NCBI RefSeq assembly: GCF_013410035.1
Contig: NZ_JACCBW010000003.1
Location: 248,001-312,000 of the forward strand
DNA from: Nocardioides cavernae
GTDB taxonomy: Bacteria; Actinomycetota; Actinomycetes; Propionibacteriales; Nocardioidaceae
Length of the DNA stretch: 64,000 bases
Reading direction: 5' to 3'
How positions within the stretch are numbered: position 1 is the stretch's first letter; each line of letters begins with the position of its first letter. This document shows positions 15,890 through 24,287 of the stretch, piece by piece. Made by a program: the position numbers and the translations under genes. Below the pieces are notes generated by a model. It did no database searches and had not been told where the DNA came from. It saw nothing but the letters and a program-made list of their open reading frames with translations.

Positions 15890-18019
15890 GTGGACAGCAT
15901 CTTGTACCGCTGCGGGAGGTGGTCGGCCCGTCATCCGTGGCGGGTCGTCGTCATGTGGCTGGTGGCCGTGGCGACGGCGTTCGGGGCCGCGGCCGCGTTC
16001 GGCGGTGAGCCCGTCGACGACTACGAGCTGCCGTCCGCGCCCAGCCAGCGGGGCTTCGACCAGCTCGCCGCGCACGTCCCGGCGATGGCCGGCGCGTCCG
16101 CGACCGTGACGGTCCATGACCCCGTACGGAGCGTCGACCCTGCGGCGCTGGAGCGACTGGCCGGCACCCTGGTGGGCGTGCCGCGCGTCGCCTCCGTGGC
16201 GCCGCCGCGCCTGTCGGAGGACGGCGACACCGCGCTCCTGGCGATCGGCTACGACGTCCCCGTGACCCACGACGACGTCATGGGCAACGTGCAGGCGCTG
16301 GAGGACGCCGTCGCGGCCGCCGGGCTCGGGGACGTCGTGGTCGCCTACGGCGGCGAGGTGCCCGAGTCGGCCATCGAGGTCGGCGGCACCGGCGAGGTCC
16401 TCGGGGTGGCGGCGGCCCTGGTGCTGCTCGTCCTCACCTTCGGTTCCCTGCTCGCCGCGGGCCTTCCCCTGCTCGTGGCCTTCCTCGGCCTGGGCCTGGG
16501 GTCGGCCGCGGGCGTGGTGCTCACCCGGTTCATGGACGTCAGCAGCTTCGCGCCCACCGTCGCGACCATGGTGGGGCTCGGGGTCGGCATCGACTACGCG
16601 CTGCTCCTGGTGACCCGCTTCGTCGAGAACCGCGAGGCCGGGCACGACCCGGTCGAGTCGGCCGCCCGGGCCAACGCCACGGCCGGTCGCGCCGTCGTCT
16701 TCGCGGGCGTCACGGTCCTCGTGTCGCTCTTCGGGCTGCGCCTGGGCGGGCTCCCCCTGTTCGAGTCCTTCGGCGTGGTGACCGCGCTCGCGGTGCTCGC
16801 GGTGCTGCTCGCCGCCATCACCCTGGTGCCTGCGCTCGCCGCGGCCGGCCACCGGCACCTGGGCGGTCGGCGCCGGCGGGCGGCCGCCGGCCGAGGACCT
16901 ACCCACGTCGAGCGCTGGGTCGCTCGCGTCGTGCGACGCCCCGTGGCCTGGGCCCTGCTCGCGACCACCGTGCTGCTCGCCCTCGCTGCTCCCGCCGTCG
17001 GCATGCGCATCTGGCCGCTCGACCCCAGCGTCGACCCCGCCGACTCGACGGCGCGTCAGGCGTACGACCTGGTGGCCGCCGAGTTCGGTCCGGGTGCCAC
17101 CGGGCCGTACATCCTCGTCGCCGACCGCGCGGAGGTCGGCGACGAGGAGGTCGCCGCCCTCCACGCCTCGGTCGCCGACCACCCCGACGTCGCCGCCGTC
17201 TCGCCGGTCCGCCAGTCCCCCGACGGGGCCCTCGCGACCTGGACCGCCGAGGCGTCGTTCGCCCCGCAGGACCCCCGCACGCCCGAGCTCATCGCGCAGC
17301 TGCGCGCCGCCAACCCCGACGGCGTGGAGGTCACGGGGTACGCGCCGATGCAGGCGGACCTGTCGGAGATCGTGTCGGAGCGCGTCTGGGTGGTCGCGGG
17401 GGTGGTGATCGCGCTGTCCGTCCTGATGCTGATGCTGATGTTCCGCTCGGTCGTGGTGCCGCTGAAGGCGGCGGTGATGAACCTGCTGTCGATCGGCGCC
17501 GCCTACGGGGTCATCGTCGCGCTCTTCCAGAACGACGCGGGGGCACGGCTGCTCGGGCTCGACCACGGCGTGGCCATCTCGAGCTTCGCGCCGATCATCA
17601 TGTTCGCGATCCTCTTCGGGCTCTCGATGGACTACGAGGTCTTCCTGCTGTCCCGCGTCCGCGAGGACTGGCTCGCCACCGGCGACGCCCGACGCAGCGT
17701 GGTGACCGGCCTGGCCGCCACCGGCCGGGTGATCTCGTCGGCAGCGGCCATCATGGTCGCGGTCTTCGTCGGGTTCGCCTTCGACTCCAACGTCCTCATC
17801 AAGACGCTCGGCATCGGGATGGCGGTCGCCATCGCGCTCGACGCGACCGTCGTGCGCCTCGTGCTCGTCCCGGCGTCGATGACGTTGCTCGGCCGCTGGG
17901 CCTGGTACGTGCCCCGGTGGCTCGACCGGCTGCTGCCCCACGTGCGGGTCGAGGCCACCGGCCACGCGTCTCACACCGAACCGGCTGCCGTGCCGGAGCG
18001 CGAGCCGGCCCGCAGCTGA
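15890..18019 (+). CDS. MMPL/RND-family exporter
   Basis: A 709-residue inner-membrane protein with the usual duplicated plan: one N-terminal membrane helix, a periplasmic domain, five helices, then a second helix, domain and five helices. Typical segments are VGLGVGIDYALLLVTRFVENR in the first half and ILFGLSMDYEVFLLSRVRED in the second, the proton-relay Asp-Tyr pairs of MMPL proteins. Family members use the proton gradient to export lipids, siderophores or hydrophobic metabolites. GTG at 15890 follows a very strong ribosome site. A hairpin terminator follows the gene. With the SARP-type promoter it is the likely exporter for the compound handled at 6.5-11 kb, or for its toxic precursor. Confidence 0.9.
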   Translation: MDSILYRCGRWSARHPWRVVVMWLVAVATAFGAAAAFGGEPVDDYELPSAPSQRGFDQLAAHVPAMAGASATVTVHDPVRSVDPAALERLAGTLVGVPRVASVAPPRLSEDGDTALLAIGYDVPVTHDDVMGNVQALEDAVAAAGLGDVVVAYGGEVPESAIEVGGTGEVLGVAAALVLLVLTFGSLLAAGLPLLVAFLGLGLGSAAGVVLTRFMDVSSFAPTVATMVGLGVGIDYALLLVTRFVENREAGHDPVESAARANATAGRAVVFAGVTVLVSLFGLRLGGLPLFESFGVVTALAVLAVLLAAITLVPALAAAGHRHLGGRRRRAAAGRGPTHVERWVARVVRRPVAWALLATTVLLALAAPAVGMRIWPLDPSVDPADSTARQAYDLVAAEFGPGATGPYILVADRAEVGDEEVAALHASVADHPDVAAVSPVRQSPDGALATWTAEASFAPQDPRTPELIAQLRAANPDGVEVTGYAPMQADLSEIVSERVWVVAGVVIALSVLMLMLMFRSVVVPLKAAVMNLLSIGAAYGVIVALFQNDAGARLLGLDHGVAISSFAPIIMFAILFGLSMDYEVFLLSRVREDWLATGDARRSVVTGLAATGRVISSAAAIMVAVFVGFAFDSNVLIKTLGIGMAVAIALDATVVRLVLVPASMTLLGRWAWYVPRWLDRLLPHVRVEATGHASHTEPAAVPEREPARS

Positions 18020-18032
18020 GGCCGGTGCCTGT

Positions 18033-18058
18033 GAGCGGGGTGGCCTCCCACCCCGCTC
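18033..18058 (+). terminator. Hairpin terminator after the MMPL gene
   Basis: A perfect 11-bp stem (GAGCGGGGTGG with its complement) closes a CCTC loop 14 bp after the stop. There is no T tract; the hairpin abuts the next promoter. Confidence 0.65.
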
Positions 18059-18059
18059 C

Positions 18060-18065
18060 TAGGCT
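18060..18065 (+). promoter_or_regulatory. Leaderless -10 box TAGGCT for the TspO-like gene
   Basis: TAGGCT is 6 bp before the ATG at 18072. It starts 2 bp after the upstream terminator stem, so reading-through and initiation are tightly packed here. Confidence 0.55.
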
Positions 18066-18071
18066 GGGCGG

Positions 18072-18851
18072 ATGAGGACCCGCGCGCACGCACAGGAGCC
18101 CACGACCACCGCGCAGCACCGCCCGCTGGCCTGGGCGGTCCTCACGACCGCCGTCCTCCAGGTGGTGGCACCCGCGGTCACGATCAACGGGCCGGGCTCC
18201 TCGCCGGGCGACGGGGCCGGCGCCGAGCTGCTGATCACGCCCGTGGGGTGGGCCTTCTCGATCTGGGGCGTCGTCTACACGCTCGCCATCGTGCAGGCCC
18301 TCTCGGCGCTGCTGAGCTCCGACGTCCGGGTCTCCCGGCGCTTCCAGGTCGACCAGGTGGTGCTCTACTCCGCCGCGGTGCTGTGGATCTTCATGGCGGC
18401 CCTCGACAGCAGCACGCTCACCTTCCTCGCCCTGGCGGTGATGTTCGTCGCCGCCCTCGACGGCGTGCTCACCCTGGCGCGCACGACGGTGGAGCCACGA
18501 CGTCACCGCATCATCAGCCGCACCGCGTTCGGGCTCTTCGCGGGCTGGGTGTCGGCGGCCTTCTTCCTCAACCTCTCCACCGCCCTGGTGGGATGGGGCC
18601 TCGTCGACGCCGATGCGGTCGCGTGGCAGCTGGTCGTCGTGGCGGTCGCCACGGCCACCCTCGTGGGCTTCGTGCTGACGACGCGGCTGCCCGCCTACGC
18701 GGCGGCAGGGCTGTGGGCGCTGGCCGGCATCGTCGTCACCGGCGTTGACGACGGCACCCTCGCCGTCGTCGTCGCCGGTGCCGTCGCCGCCGCGGTCCTG
18801 GCGACGGCCACCGCCGTGGCGCTGCGACGCTCGGCGGTGCAGCCCGGCTGA
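18072..18851 (+). CDS. TspO/MBR-like multi-pass membrane protein
   Basis: A 259-residue membrane protein with about six or seven helices. PVGWAFSIWGVVYTLAIVQAL and GLFAGWVSAAFFLNL recall the aromatic-rich segments of tryptophan-rich sensory (TspO/MBR) proteins, although the chain is longer than classic 150-residue TspO. Relatives bind porphyrins or tetrapyrroles or affect stress regulation; neither role can be read from the sequence. The N-terminus is short and polar. The start is set by a leaderless -10 box. Alternative: an unassigned conserved membrane family. It stands alone, with a strong terminator upstream. Confidence 0.55.
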   Translation: MRTRAHAQEPTTTAQHRPLAWAVLTTAVLQVVAPAVTINGPGSSPGDGAGAELLITPVGWAFSIWGVVYTLAIVQALSALLSSDVRVSRRFQVDQVVLYSAAVLWIFMAALDSSTLTFLALAVMFVAALDGVLTLARTTVEPRRHRIISRTAFGLFAGWVSAAFFLNLSTALVGWGLVDADAVAWQLVVVAVATATLVGFVLTTRLPAYAAAGLWALAGIVVTGVDDGTLAVVVAGAVAAAVLATATAVALRRSAVQPG

Positions 18852-18863
18852 CGTCGAGGGCGG

Positions 18864-18986
18864 TCAGGCGTCGGCCCGCGTGTCCAGGTGGTCCCACGCG
18901 CCCGGGGCGCCCTCGGTGCCGGGCCGGTGCTCGGGTGGCGTGGAGCCCGGGACGGGCGTGGTCGGCAGCTGCTGGTGGGTGTGCAC
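18864..18986 (-). CDS. Small hydrophilic protein, 40 residues
   Basis: GTG at 18986 has GGAGGAG exactly 7 bp upstream, one of the best ribosome sites in the window. The frame encodes 40 residues rich in Pro, Thr and His (starting MHTHQQLPTTP, ending HLDTRADA). There is no Cys, no signal peptide and no membrane segment. It lies 77 bp downstream of the amino-acid dehydrogenase gene on the same strand, so the two may share a transcript. No family is recognised. It was missed by length filters. A chance frame is possible, but the ribosome site argues against that. Confidence 0.45.
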   Translation of the reverse strand: MHTHQQLPTTPVPGSTPPEHRPGTEGAPGAWDHLDTRADA

Positions 18987-19063
18987 GAGGGGTCTCCTCC
19001 GCGAGGTCGTGGGCGTCCGGGCTGGTCGGGACCGCGGCGGTGCCGGCGGTCGTCGTGGGTCCG

Positions 19064-20320
19064 TCACCGCAACGGGTCGAACGCCACCAGCTCGGGCGGC
19101 GTGACCCCGGTGGCGACCTGCTGGGCGAGGAGCCTGCCGGTCAGCGGCCCCAGCGCGATGCCCCACATGCCGTGGCCACCGGCGACGTGCACGCCGGGCG
19201 CTCGGGTCGCACCGATGAGCGGCAGGCCGTCCGCGGTGCACGGGCGGGACCCGACCCACTCGTCACGTCGGTCGTCGAGGTCGACCCCGTCCAGCAGCGG
19301 CCGCGCCGCGTCGACGATCGCGGCGATCCGGCGCCGGTCGAGCGCGGCGTCGGGGGCGCGGAGCTCCATCATCCCCGCGACCCGCAGCCGGGTCCCGCCG
19401 GGGCCGTCGAGCGGCGTGCACGCGACCCGCTGGGCCGGGAAGTACACGGGAGCCGACGGGAGGTTCTCGCCGGCCACGCTGAACGAGTAGCCCCGTCCGG
19501 CCTGAACGGGCTGCCGTACGCCGAACCGGCGACCGAGGTGACCGAGCCAGGCACCGTTGGCGAGCACCACCGCGTCGTAGCGGTGCGAGCCCCCGACGTC
19601 CTCGCGGGTGGTGACGTGGACACCGCCGTCCCGGGGATGCACGCCGGTGACGGAGGCGCCCTCGACGATCCGGCCGCCGCGCTCCACGACGGCCCGCGCG
19701 AGCTCCCCGACGAAGGCCGGCGGGTCGATGTAGCGCTGGTCGTGCAGCCGCACGACCGCCCCGACCGCGGAGGAGAGGGCGGGCTCGATCGTCCGTGCCT
19801 CGGCGCCGGTGAGGAGGTCGTACGCCACCGGCTGCCCGGCGGCCCGGACGTGCTCGAGCTCGTCGACGAGCGCGGACCGCTCCTCGACGGTGCGGAACGC
19901 GGCGAGGAACGGGGCGGCAGGGCGGGTGGCGGCCGCGACGCCGTTGGCGGTGAGCTCGTCGAAGGCGTCGAGCGCTCGCGCGTTCATCGCTGCATAGGCG
20001 CGCATCCCGCGCGCCCAGCGCCGGTGCGTGCTGTTGCGGGCGAAGCCGGCGAGGAAGCGCAGCAGGCGCGGATCGGGCCTGAGCGGGACGTAGACCGGCG
20101 AGGACGGGCTGACGAGGGCCCGTACGCCGTAGCGCAGGACGGCGGGTTCGGGCAGCGGGGCGGTGAGGGCGGGGGTGAGCCAGCCGGCGTTCCCCCAGGA
20201 CGACCCGGCTGCGACGTGGTGGCGTTCGACGACGGTGACGTCGATGCCGTGCTCCTGGAGGTGCCAGGCGGTCGAGAGGCCGACCATCCCGGCTCCGACG
20301 ACGGCGACGGACTGAGGCAT
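19064..20320 (-). CDS. D-amino-acid dehydrogenase (DadA-like) FAD oxidoreductase
   Basis: A 418-residue DAO-superfamily flavoprotein. The N-terminus has the Rossmann motif AVVGAGMVGLSTAWHLQEHG and the family segment SSWGNAGWLTPALTAPLPEP, typical of DadA. The C-terminus has SRPCTADGLPLIG and HVAGGHGMWGIALGPLTG, which close over the flavin. DadA enzymes deaminate D-amino acids to oxo-acids and pass electrons to the membrane quinone pool. ATG at 20320 is chosen over an upstream frame because the dinucleotide motif starts four residues later. The Shine-Dalgarno match is weak. No racemase gene is adjacent, so the specific substrate is open; glycine or sarcosine oxidase activity is an alternative. 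Confidence 0.85.
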   Translation of the reverse strand: MPQSVAVVGAGMVGLSTAWHLQEHGIDVTVVERHHVAAGSSWGNAGWLTPALTAPLPEPAVLRYGVRALVSPSSPVYVPLRPDPRLLRFLAGFARNSTHRRWARGMRAYAAMNARALDAFDELTANGVAAATRPAAPFLAAFRTVEERSALVDELEHVRAAGQPVAYDLLTGAEARTIEPALSSAVGAVVRLHDQRYIDPPAFVGELARAVVERGGRIVEGASVTGVHPRDGGVHVTTREDVGGSHRYDAVVLANGAWLGHLGRRFGVRQPVQAGRGYSFSVAGENLPSAPVYFPAQRVACTPLDGPGGTRLRVAGMMELRAPDAALDRRRIAAIVDAARPLLDGVDLDDRRDEWVGSRPCTADGLPLIGATRAPGVHVAGGHGMWGIALGPLTGRLLAQQVATGVTPPELVAFDPLR

Positions 20321-20501
20321 GGCGAAGGTGCTTTCGTGAGGGCAGGACGAGCAGACGGAAGGCGTCAGGGCACGGCTGGATCGGTGTGCACTGGCGCGGT
20401 CGTCCGTCACGCGAGCGCCGCTGACGCGGCGTGCGGCGGACGGGGCGCAGCGGGTGCGCCACGGGCGGGCGACGAGACGTCGTCACCCGGGAGGAGTCGG
20501 C

Positions 20502-20672
20502 TCAGCCCACGGGAGGGGCGCGGTCGACGCTGCGGCGCAGCACGTCGAGGCCACGGATGCCGCGCGCCTCCTCGCTGAGCTCGATCGCGAGCAGCGCGGC
20601 CCCGGACGGCACGTGGGAGGGCAGGTGCGTACGGTCGGGCGCAGTCGCCTCGAGCACCCCGGTCGCCTCCAT
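20502..20672 (-). CDS. Small leaderless protein, 56 residues
   Basis: ATG at 20672 is preceded by TAGGGT with a 7-bp gap, the leaderless pattern seen at other genes here, and there is no Shine-Dalgarno sequence. The product (starting MEATGVLEATAPDRTHLP, ending SVDRAPPVG) is amphipathic with a central ALLAIELSEEARGIRGLDVLRR stretch likely to be helical. It has no signal peptide, membrane helix or Cys. It sits between the FtsX-like permease and the amino-acid dehydrogenase on the same strand. The function is unknown. Composition looks protein-like rather than the Arg/Pro-rich composition of spurious frames. Confidence 0.45.
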   Translation of the reverse strand: MEATGVLEATAPDRTHLPSHVPSGAALLAIELSEEARGIRGLDVLRRSVDRAPPVG

Positions 20673-20679
20673 GTGCCCG

Positions 20680-20685
20680 ACCCTA
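20680..20685 (-). promoter_or_regulatory. Leaderless -10 box TAGGGT for the 56-residue protein
   Basis: Reads TAGGGT on the minus strand, 7 bp before the ATG at 20672. Confidence 0.45.
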
Positions 20686-20736
20686 GCAACGTTCGCGGGG
20701 AAGGCCATTCGGCGACAGCGCCCCGACAGCGCCCCG

Positions 20737-22731
20737 TCAGCGCCCGGGCAGCCCCACCCGCAGCGGCCCTCGCGACCCGTCGCGGGTGGCCTGCAGGACC
20801 GACACCAGCGCCGCGCTGAGCGCCACCACGAAGATCGCCGCGGACAGCCCGCCGAACGTCGCCAGCGGCAGGGCCGGCGCCGTGGCGCCGAGGAGGGCGA
20901 GGTTGACGGCGATCGCGGCCGGAAGGACGCTCAGGGTGCCGAGCGCCCACGCCACGGCGGCGGCGATCGACGCCTCGATGACCACCATGGCGATGCGTTG
21001 CCGCCGCGTGGCCCCGGTGCGGCCCAGGAGCACGAGCTCGTCGCGCCGGTTGCGGGTCGTGAGGGCGACAGCGTTGCCGGCACCGAGGGCGACGAAGCCG
21101 AGCAGCGCGAGCAGCAGGACGGACGACAGCCGCTGGCTCGCGGCGTCGGAGCTCACCGCCTCGTCCACCCACGCGTCCACCGGCGTGACGTCGACGCGGG
21201 CGCCGAGGGTGCGCTCCACCGCCTCGACGACGGATCCGGCGGTGGCGCCGCGGGCCGCGCGAACCAGGACGACGTCGGTCGACACGTCCGCCCCTGCTGC
21301 TGCGGCGGTGGCAGGGCTCACGAGGAGTCCCCCGAGCCCCAGGCCCCGGTCGTGGACCGCCGCAACCCGCAGGTCGACGTCCCGCCCTGCGACCCGCACG
21401 GCGACCTCGTCGCCGACGTGGGCGGCGAGCTCGAAGGCCGCGTCGGCGCTCAGCGCCACCGTGCCGGGGACGGCGAGGTCGGGTGCGCCGCCGGTCGTGA
21501 AGCCCGGGTCGACGACGTCGCCGAGACGGGACGGGTCCACCACGGCCACGGCGGTCGTCTCCCACGCGAGGGGCCCCGACAGGTCGGCGTCGACCCGCAC
21601 CTGCACCGGCGCCGACCCGAGCGCGACCGCGTCGGCGACGGCCGGGTCCTCGCGGAGGCGTTCGAGGTCCTGCGAGGTGCCACCACCCGGGGCGACGGCG
21701 ACCAGGTCGGCGCGCAGGGCGTCGGCGAGCTGCTGGTGGGCGGCTCGCTCGACCGCCCCGTCCACGCTGGCCGACATCGTGCCGACGGCCACGACGAGCG
21801 CCAGGGGCACGACGACGGCGGTCAGGCGACGCGAGAACCCGACGACGTTGCCGAGGGCGAGACGAGCCGAGGCGTGGGGGCCGGCGCCGGAGAGGGGCGC
21901 GAGCCGGGAGAACGCGGCGTGCACCAGCCACGGTCCGGCCGCAGCGGCGGCCCCGACCAGCAGCAGTGCGGAGACGGCTGCGGAGGCCGCCCCGACGGTG
22001 CCGGGCACCAGGACGGGGCTTCCCGCGACGGAGAGACCGCCGAGGGCGAGCAGCACCGCGGCGACCTTGCGTGCTCGGCCGATGCCGTCGGGCTCGACGA
22101 CGGCGAGGCGGACGGCCGTGGTGGGAGGCCCGAGCAGCGAGCGACGTACGGCCAGTCGACCGGCGAGGAGGGCGACGGGCACGATCAGGACGAGGGCACC
22201 CAGTGACGGCAGCGGCGACAGGACGAGGCGGGCGCCGGGGGCGAGCACCTGCGCGTCCACGAGGAGGGGGACGAGCAGGCGGGCGCCCCAGGTGCCGGGG
22301 ACCGCGCCGAGAGGCACCGCGACGAGGGCGAGCAGGGCGACCTCGAGCGACACCATCGCCCGGACCTGGCTGCGGGTGGCCCCGACCGTCCGGAGCAGGG
22401 ACAGCTGCCTGACCCGTCGGCCCAGGGCCAGCGCCACGGTCGAGGTGACGACCATGAGGAGCACCACCAGGGCGGTGCCGGCGTACGACGACGCGAGCGC
22501 GGTCAGCATCCCCGGGGCCGCGTCCGAGGCGGGTGCGCGCAACCCCGTCTCCAGGAGCACGCCGGTGAGCGACACGACGGCGCCCGCGGCGGCGAGGACG
22601 AGGCCGGTCCCCGCGAGGTCGGACGCGTGGGCGACGGCCGAGGACCTCGCCAGCCGCCACGTGCCTGAACGGTCGCCGGGGCTGACCTCCTCGTCGCGGA
22701 CGGTGCGCCCGCCCGACACGTCACGAGACAT
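20737..22731 (-). CDS. FtsX-like ABC transporter permease
   Basis: A 664-residue permease with two FtsX-type halves. It begins with a short cytoplasmic tail, then a first membrane block (LAGTGLVLAAAGAVVSLTG, and LLRTVGATRSQVRAMVSLEVALLA, the FtsX signature region). An extracytoplasmic domain of about 250 residues follows (about 290-540), then a last block with LLGRTGATRRQRIAMVVIEASIAAAVAWAL, which repeats the signature. ATG at 22731 follows GGGAGGTGAG and is 5 bp after the stop of the ATPase gene. With that ATPase it forms a MacB/LolCDE-type exporter, often used for antimicrobial peptides or lipoproteins. Regulation by the neighbouring two-component pair is likely but unproven. Confidence 0.88.
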   Translation of the reverse strand: MSRDVSGGRTVRDEEVSPGDRSGTWRLARSSAVAHASDLAGTGLVLAAAGAVVSLTGVLLETGLRAPASDAAPGMLTALASSYAGTALVVLLMVVTSTVALALGRRVRQLSLLRTVGATRSQVRAMVSLEVALLALVAVPLGAVPGTWGARLLVPLLVDAQVLAPGARLVLSPLPSLGALVLIVPVALLAGRLAVRRSLLGPPTTAVRLAVVEPDGIGRARKVAAVLLALGGLSVAGSPVLVPGTVGAASAAVSALLLVGAAAAAGPWLVHAAFSRLAPLSGAGPHASARLALGNVVGFSRRLTAVVVPLALVVAVGTMSASVDGAVERAAHQQLADALRADLVAVAPGGGTSQDLERLREDPAVADAVALGSAPVQVRVDADLSGPLAWETTAVAVVDPSRLGDVVDPGFTTGGAPDLAVPGTVALSADAAFELAAHVGDEVAVRVAGRDVDLRVAAVHDRGLGLGGLLVSPATAAAAGADVSTDVVLVRAARGATAGSVVEAVERTLGARVDVTPVDAWVDEAVSSDAASQRLSSVLLLALLGFVALGAGNAVALTTRNRRDELVLLGRTGATRRQRIAMVVIEASIAAAVAWALGTLSVLPAAIAVNLALLGATAPALPLATFGGLSAAIFVVALSAALVSVLQATRDGSRGPLRVGLPGR

Positions 22732-22736
22732 CCCGC

Positions 22737-23525
22737 TCACCTCCCGAGCTCGACGAGGCGTGCCGCGACGCCGTCCGCCGTGGGCGAGGGGACGCGGTCC
22801 GCGATCCGGCCGTCGGCGAGCAGGACGGCCTCCTCGGCGGCCGCGGCGACCGAGGCGTCGTGCGTGACGATGATGAGCGTCTGGCCCAGCTCGTGGGCGA
22901 CCTCGAGGAACAGGGCGAGCACGTCCTTGCCCGAGCGGGAGTCGAGGGCCCCCGTCGGCTCGTCCGCGAAGATCACGGCCGGCCGCGTCGCGAGCGCCCG
23001 GGCGATCGCGACCCGCTGCGCCTGCCCTCCCGACAGCTCGCCGGGGCGCCGCTGCTCGAGCCCGGTCAGGCCGAGCCGGCCGACGAGCTCGGCGGCCCAC
23101 CCGGCGTCGAGCTGCCGCCCGGCGAGGACGAGGGGCAACGCGATGTTCGAGACCACGTCGAGGTGGGGCAGCAGGTTGTAGCCCTGGAAGACGAAGCCGA
23201 CGTGCCCACGGCGGAAGCGGGTCAGGGCGTCCTGCGACAGGGTGCTGAGGTCGTGGCCGCCGACGACCACGGTGCCCCGCGTGGGGGTGTCGAGGCCCGC
23301 GGCGACGTTGAGCAGGGTCGACTTGCCGGACCCCGACGGTCCCATCACCGCGGTGACGGACCCGGGCGCGAGCCGCAGGTCCACCCCCCGCAGGGCGTCG
23401 ACGGGGACGGCCCCGTCGTAGGTCTTCCAGACCCCGGCGAGGCTGACGACGGCCTGCTCGCCGGTGCCGGGTCGGAGGGCGGGTGTCGGTCCGGGCTGGG
23501 GTGGGCGTTGCCGCAACGTGAACAT
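22737..23525 (-). CDS. ABC transporter ATP-binding protein (MacB/LolD type)
   Basis: A 262-residue ATPase with Walker A GPSGSGKSTLLNV, Q loop FVFQGYNLLPHLDV, signature LSGGQAQRVAIARALA, Walker B VIFADEPTGALDS and a switch His in TLIIVTHDASVA. These are typical of ATPases that pair with FtsX-like permeases, as the next gene encodes. About 28 residues precede the usual family start, and an internal start (VVSLAGVWKTYDGAV) cannot be ruled out. However, the ATG at 23525 is preceded by a leaderless -10 box, which supports the longer form. The pair probably acts as a dimeric exporter at the inner membrane. Confidence 0.9.
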   Translation of the reverse strand: MFTLRQRPPQPGPTPALRPGTGEQAVVSLAGVWKTYDGAVPVDALRGVDLRLAPGSVTAVMGPSGSGKSTLLNVAAGLDTPTRGTVVVGGHDLSTLSQDALTRFRRGHVGFVFQGYNLLPHLDVVSNIALPLVLAGRQLDAGWAAELVGRLGLTGLEQRRPGELSGGQAQRVAIARALATRPAVIFADEPTGALDSRSGKDVLALFLEVAHELGQTLIIVTHDASVAAAAEEAVLLADGRIADRVPSPTADGVAARLVELGR

Positions 23526-23531
23526 GCCGTC

Positions 23532-23537
23532 ACGCTA
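23532..23537 (-). promoter_or_regulatory. Leaderless -10 box TAGCGT for the ABC exporter operon
   Basis: Reads TAGCGT on the minus strand with a 6-bp gap to the ATG at 23525. Confidence 0.5.
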
Positions 23538-23587
23538 GGAACCGGCGACCCCCTCGGACGAGAGCCGTTGTGGTGAACCCGTCCGCG

Positions 23588-23603
23588 TGCATCCTTCGAT
23601 GCA
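23588..23603 (-). terminator. Short hairpin after the response regulator gene
   Basis: TGCATC-CTTC-GATGCA is a perfect 6-bp stem with a tetraloop, 6 bp past the response regulator stop. It lacks a T tract. It lies between the two-component pair and the ABC operon promoter. Confidence 0.4.
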
Positions 23604-23609
23604 AGCGGC

Positions 23610-24287
23610 TCATCCCCCGATCGAGACCAGCCCGTTCTGGTAGGCCCAGACCGCCGCCTGCAGGCGCGACCTGACGCCCAGCTTGGGCAGGATCCTGGCC
23701 AGGTGCGACTTCACCGTGGAGGTCTCGACGACGAGGGCACGGGCGATCTCGTCGTTGGAGAGGCCCTCGGCCAGCAGCAGCACGATCTCGCGCTCGCGGG
23801 CGGTGAGGACCTCGTCGGCGCGGGCCGCCGTGACGGGGTGCATGCTCCTGCGGCTCACCAGCTCCCCCAGGACGCGCTTGGTGAGGCTGTCCGCGATCGT
23901 CCCGTTGCCGGCCGCCACCGAGCGCACCGCGTCGACGACGACCGACGCCTCGGCGTCCTTGAGGAGGAAGCCGGACACGCCTGCCTCGAAGGCACCGAAG
24001 AGGTAGTCGTCGATGTCGAACGTCGTGAGGATCAGCACGGGCGTGGGCGACTCGACGTCCGGGCCGCAGATCTGTCGCGCCGCTGCGATCCCGTCCAGCC
24101 TCGGCATCCGGATGTCGAGGCACACCACGTCCGGCGTCAGCTCGCGAGTGGCCCGCACCGCCTCCTCACCGTCGGGCACGGCGGCCACGACCTCGATGTC
24201 GTCCTCGAGGTCGAGCAGGGTGGTCAGCCCTGCGCGCACCAGCGGCTGGTCGTCGGCCACCACCACCCGGATGTTCGTCCCGCTCAC
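23610..24287 (-). CDS. NarL/LuxR-type response regulator
   Basis: A 225-residue regulator. The receiver (1-125) has the acidic pair Asp12/Asp13, phospho-acceptor Asp58 in VVCLDIRMPRLDG and Lys110 in GFLLKDAE. The C-terminal LuxR helix-turn-helix (about 158-215) shows LTAREREIVLLLAEGLSNDEIARALVVE in pieces, with the TVKSHLARIL recognition region. GTG at 24287 overlaps the kinase stop by four bases (GTGA), so kinase and regulator are made together. The downstream ABC exporter on the same strand is the obvious target. Such pairs often answer cell-envelope or antibiotic stress, but nothing here identifies the signal. Confidence 0.92.
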   Translation of the reverse strand: MSGTNIRVVVADDQPLVRAGLTTLLDLEDDIEVVAAVPDGEEAVRATRELTPDVVCLDIRMPRLDGIAAARQICGPDVESPTPVLILTTFDIDDYLFGAFEAGVSGFLLKDAEASVVVDAVRSVAAGNGTIADSLTKRVLGELVSRRSMHPVTAARADEVLTAREREIVLLLAEGLSNDEIARALVVETSTVKSHLARILPKLGVRSRLQAAVWAYQNGLVSIGG

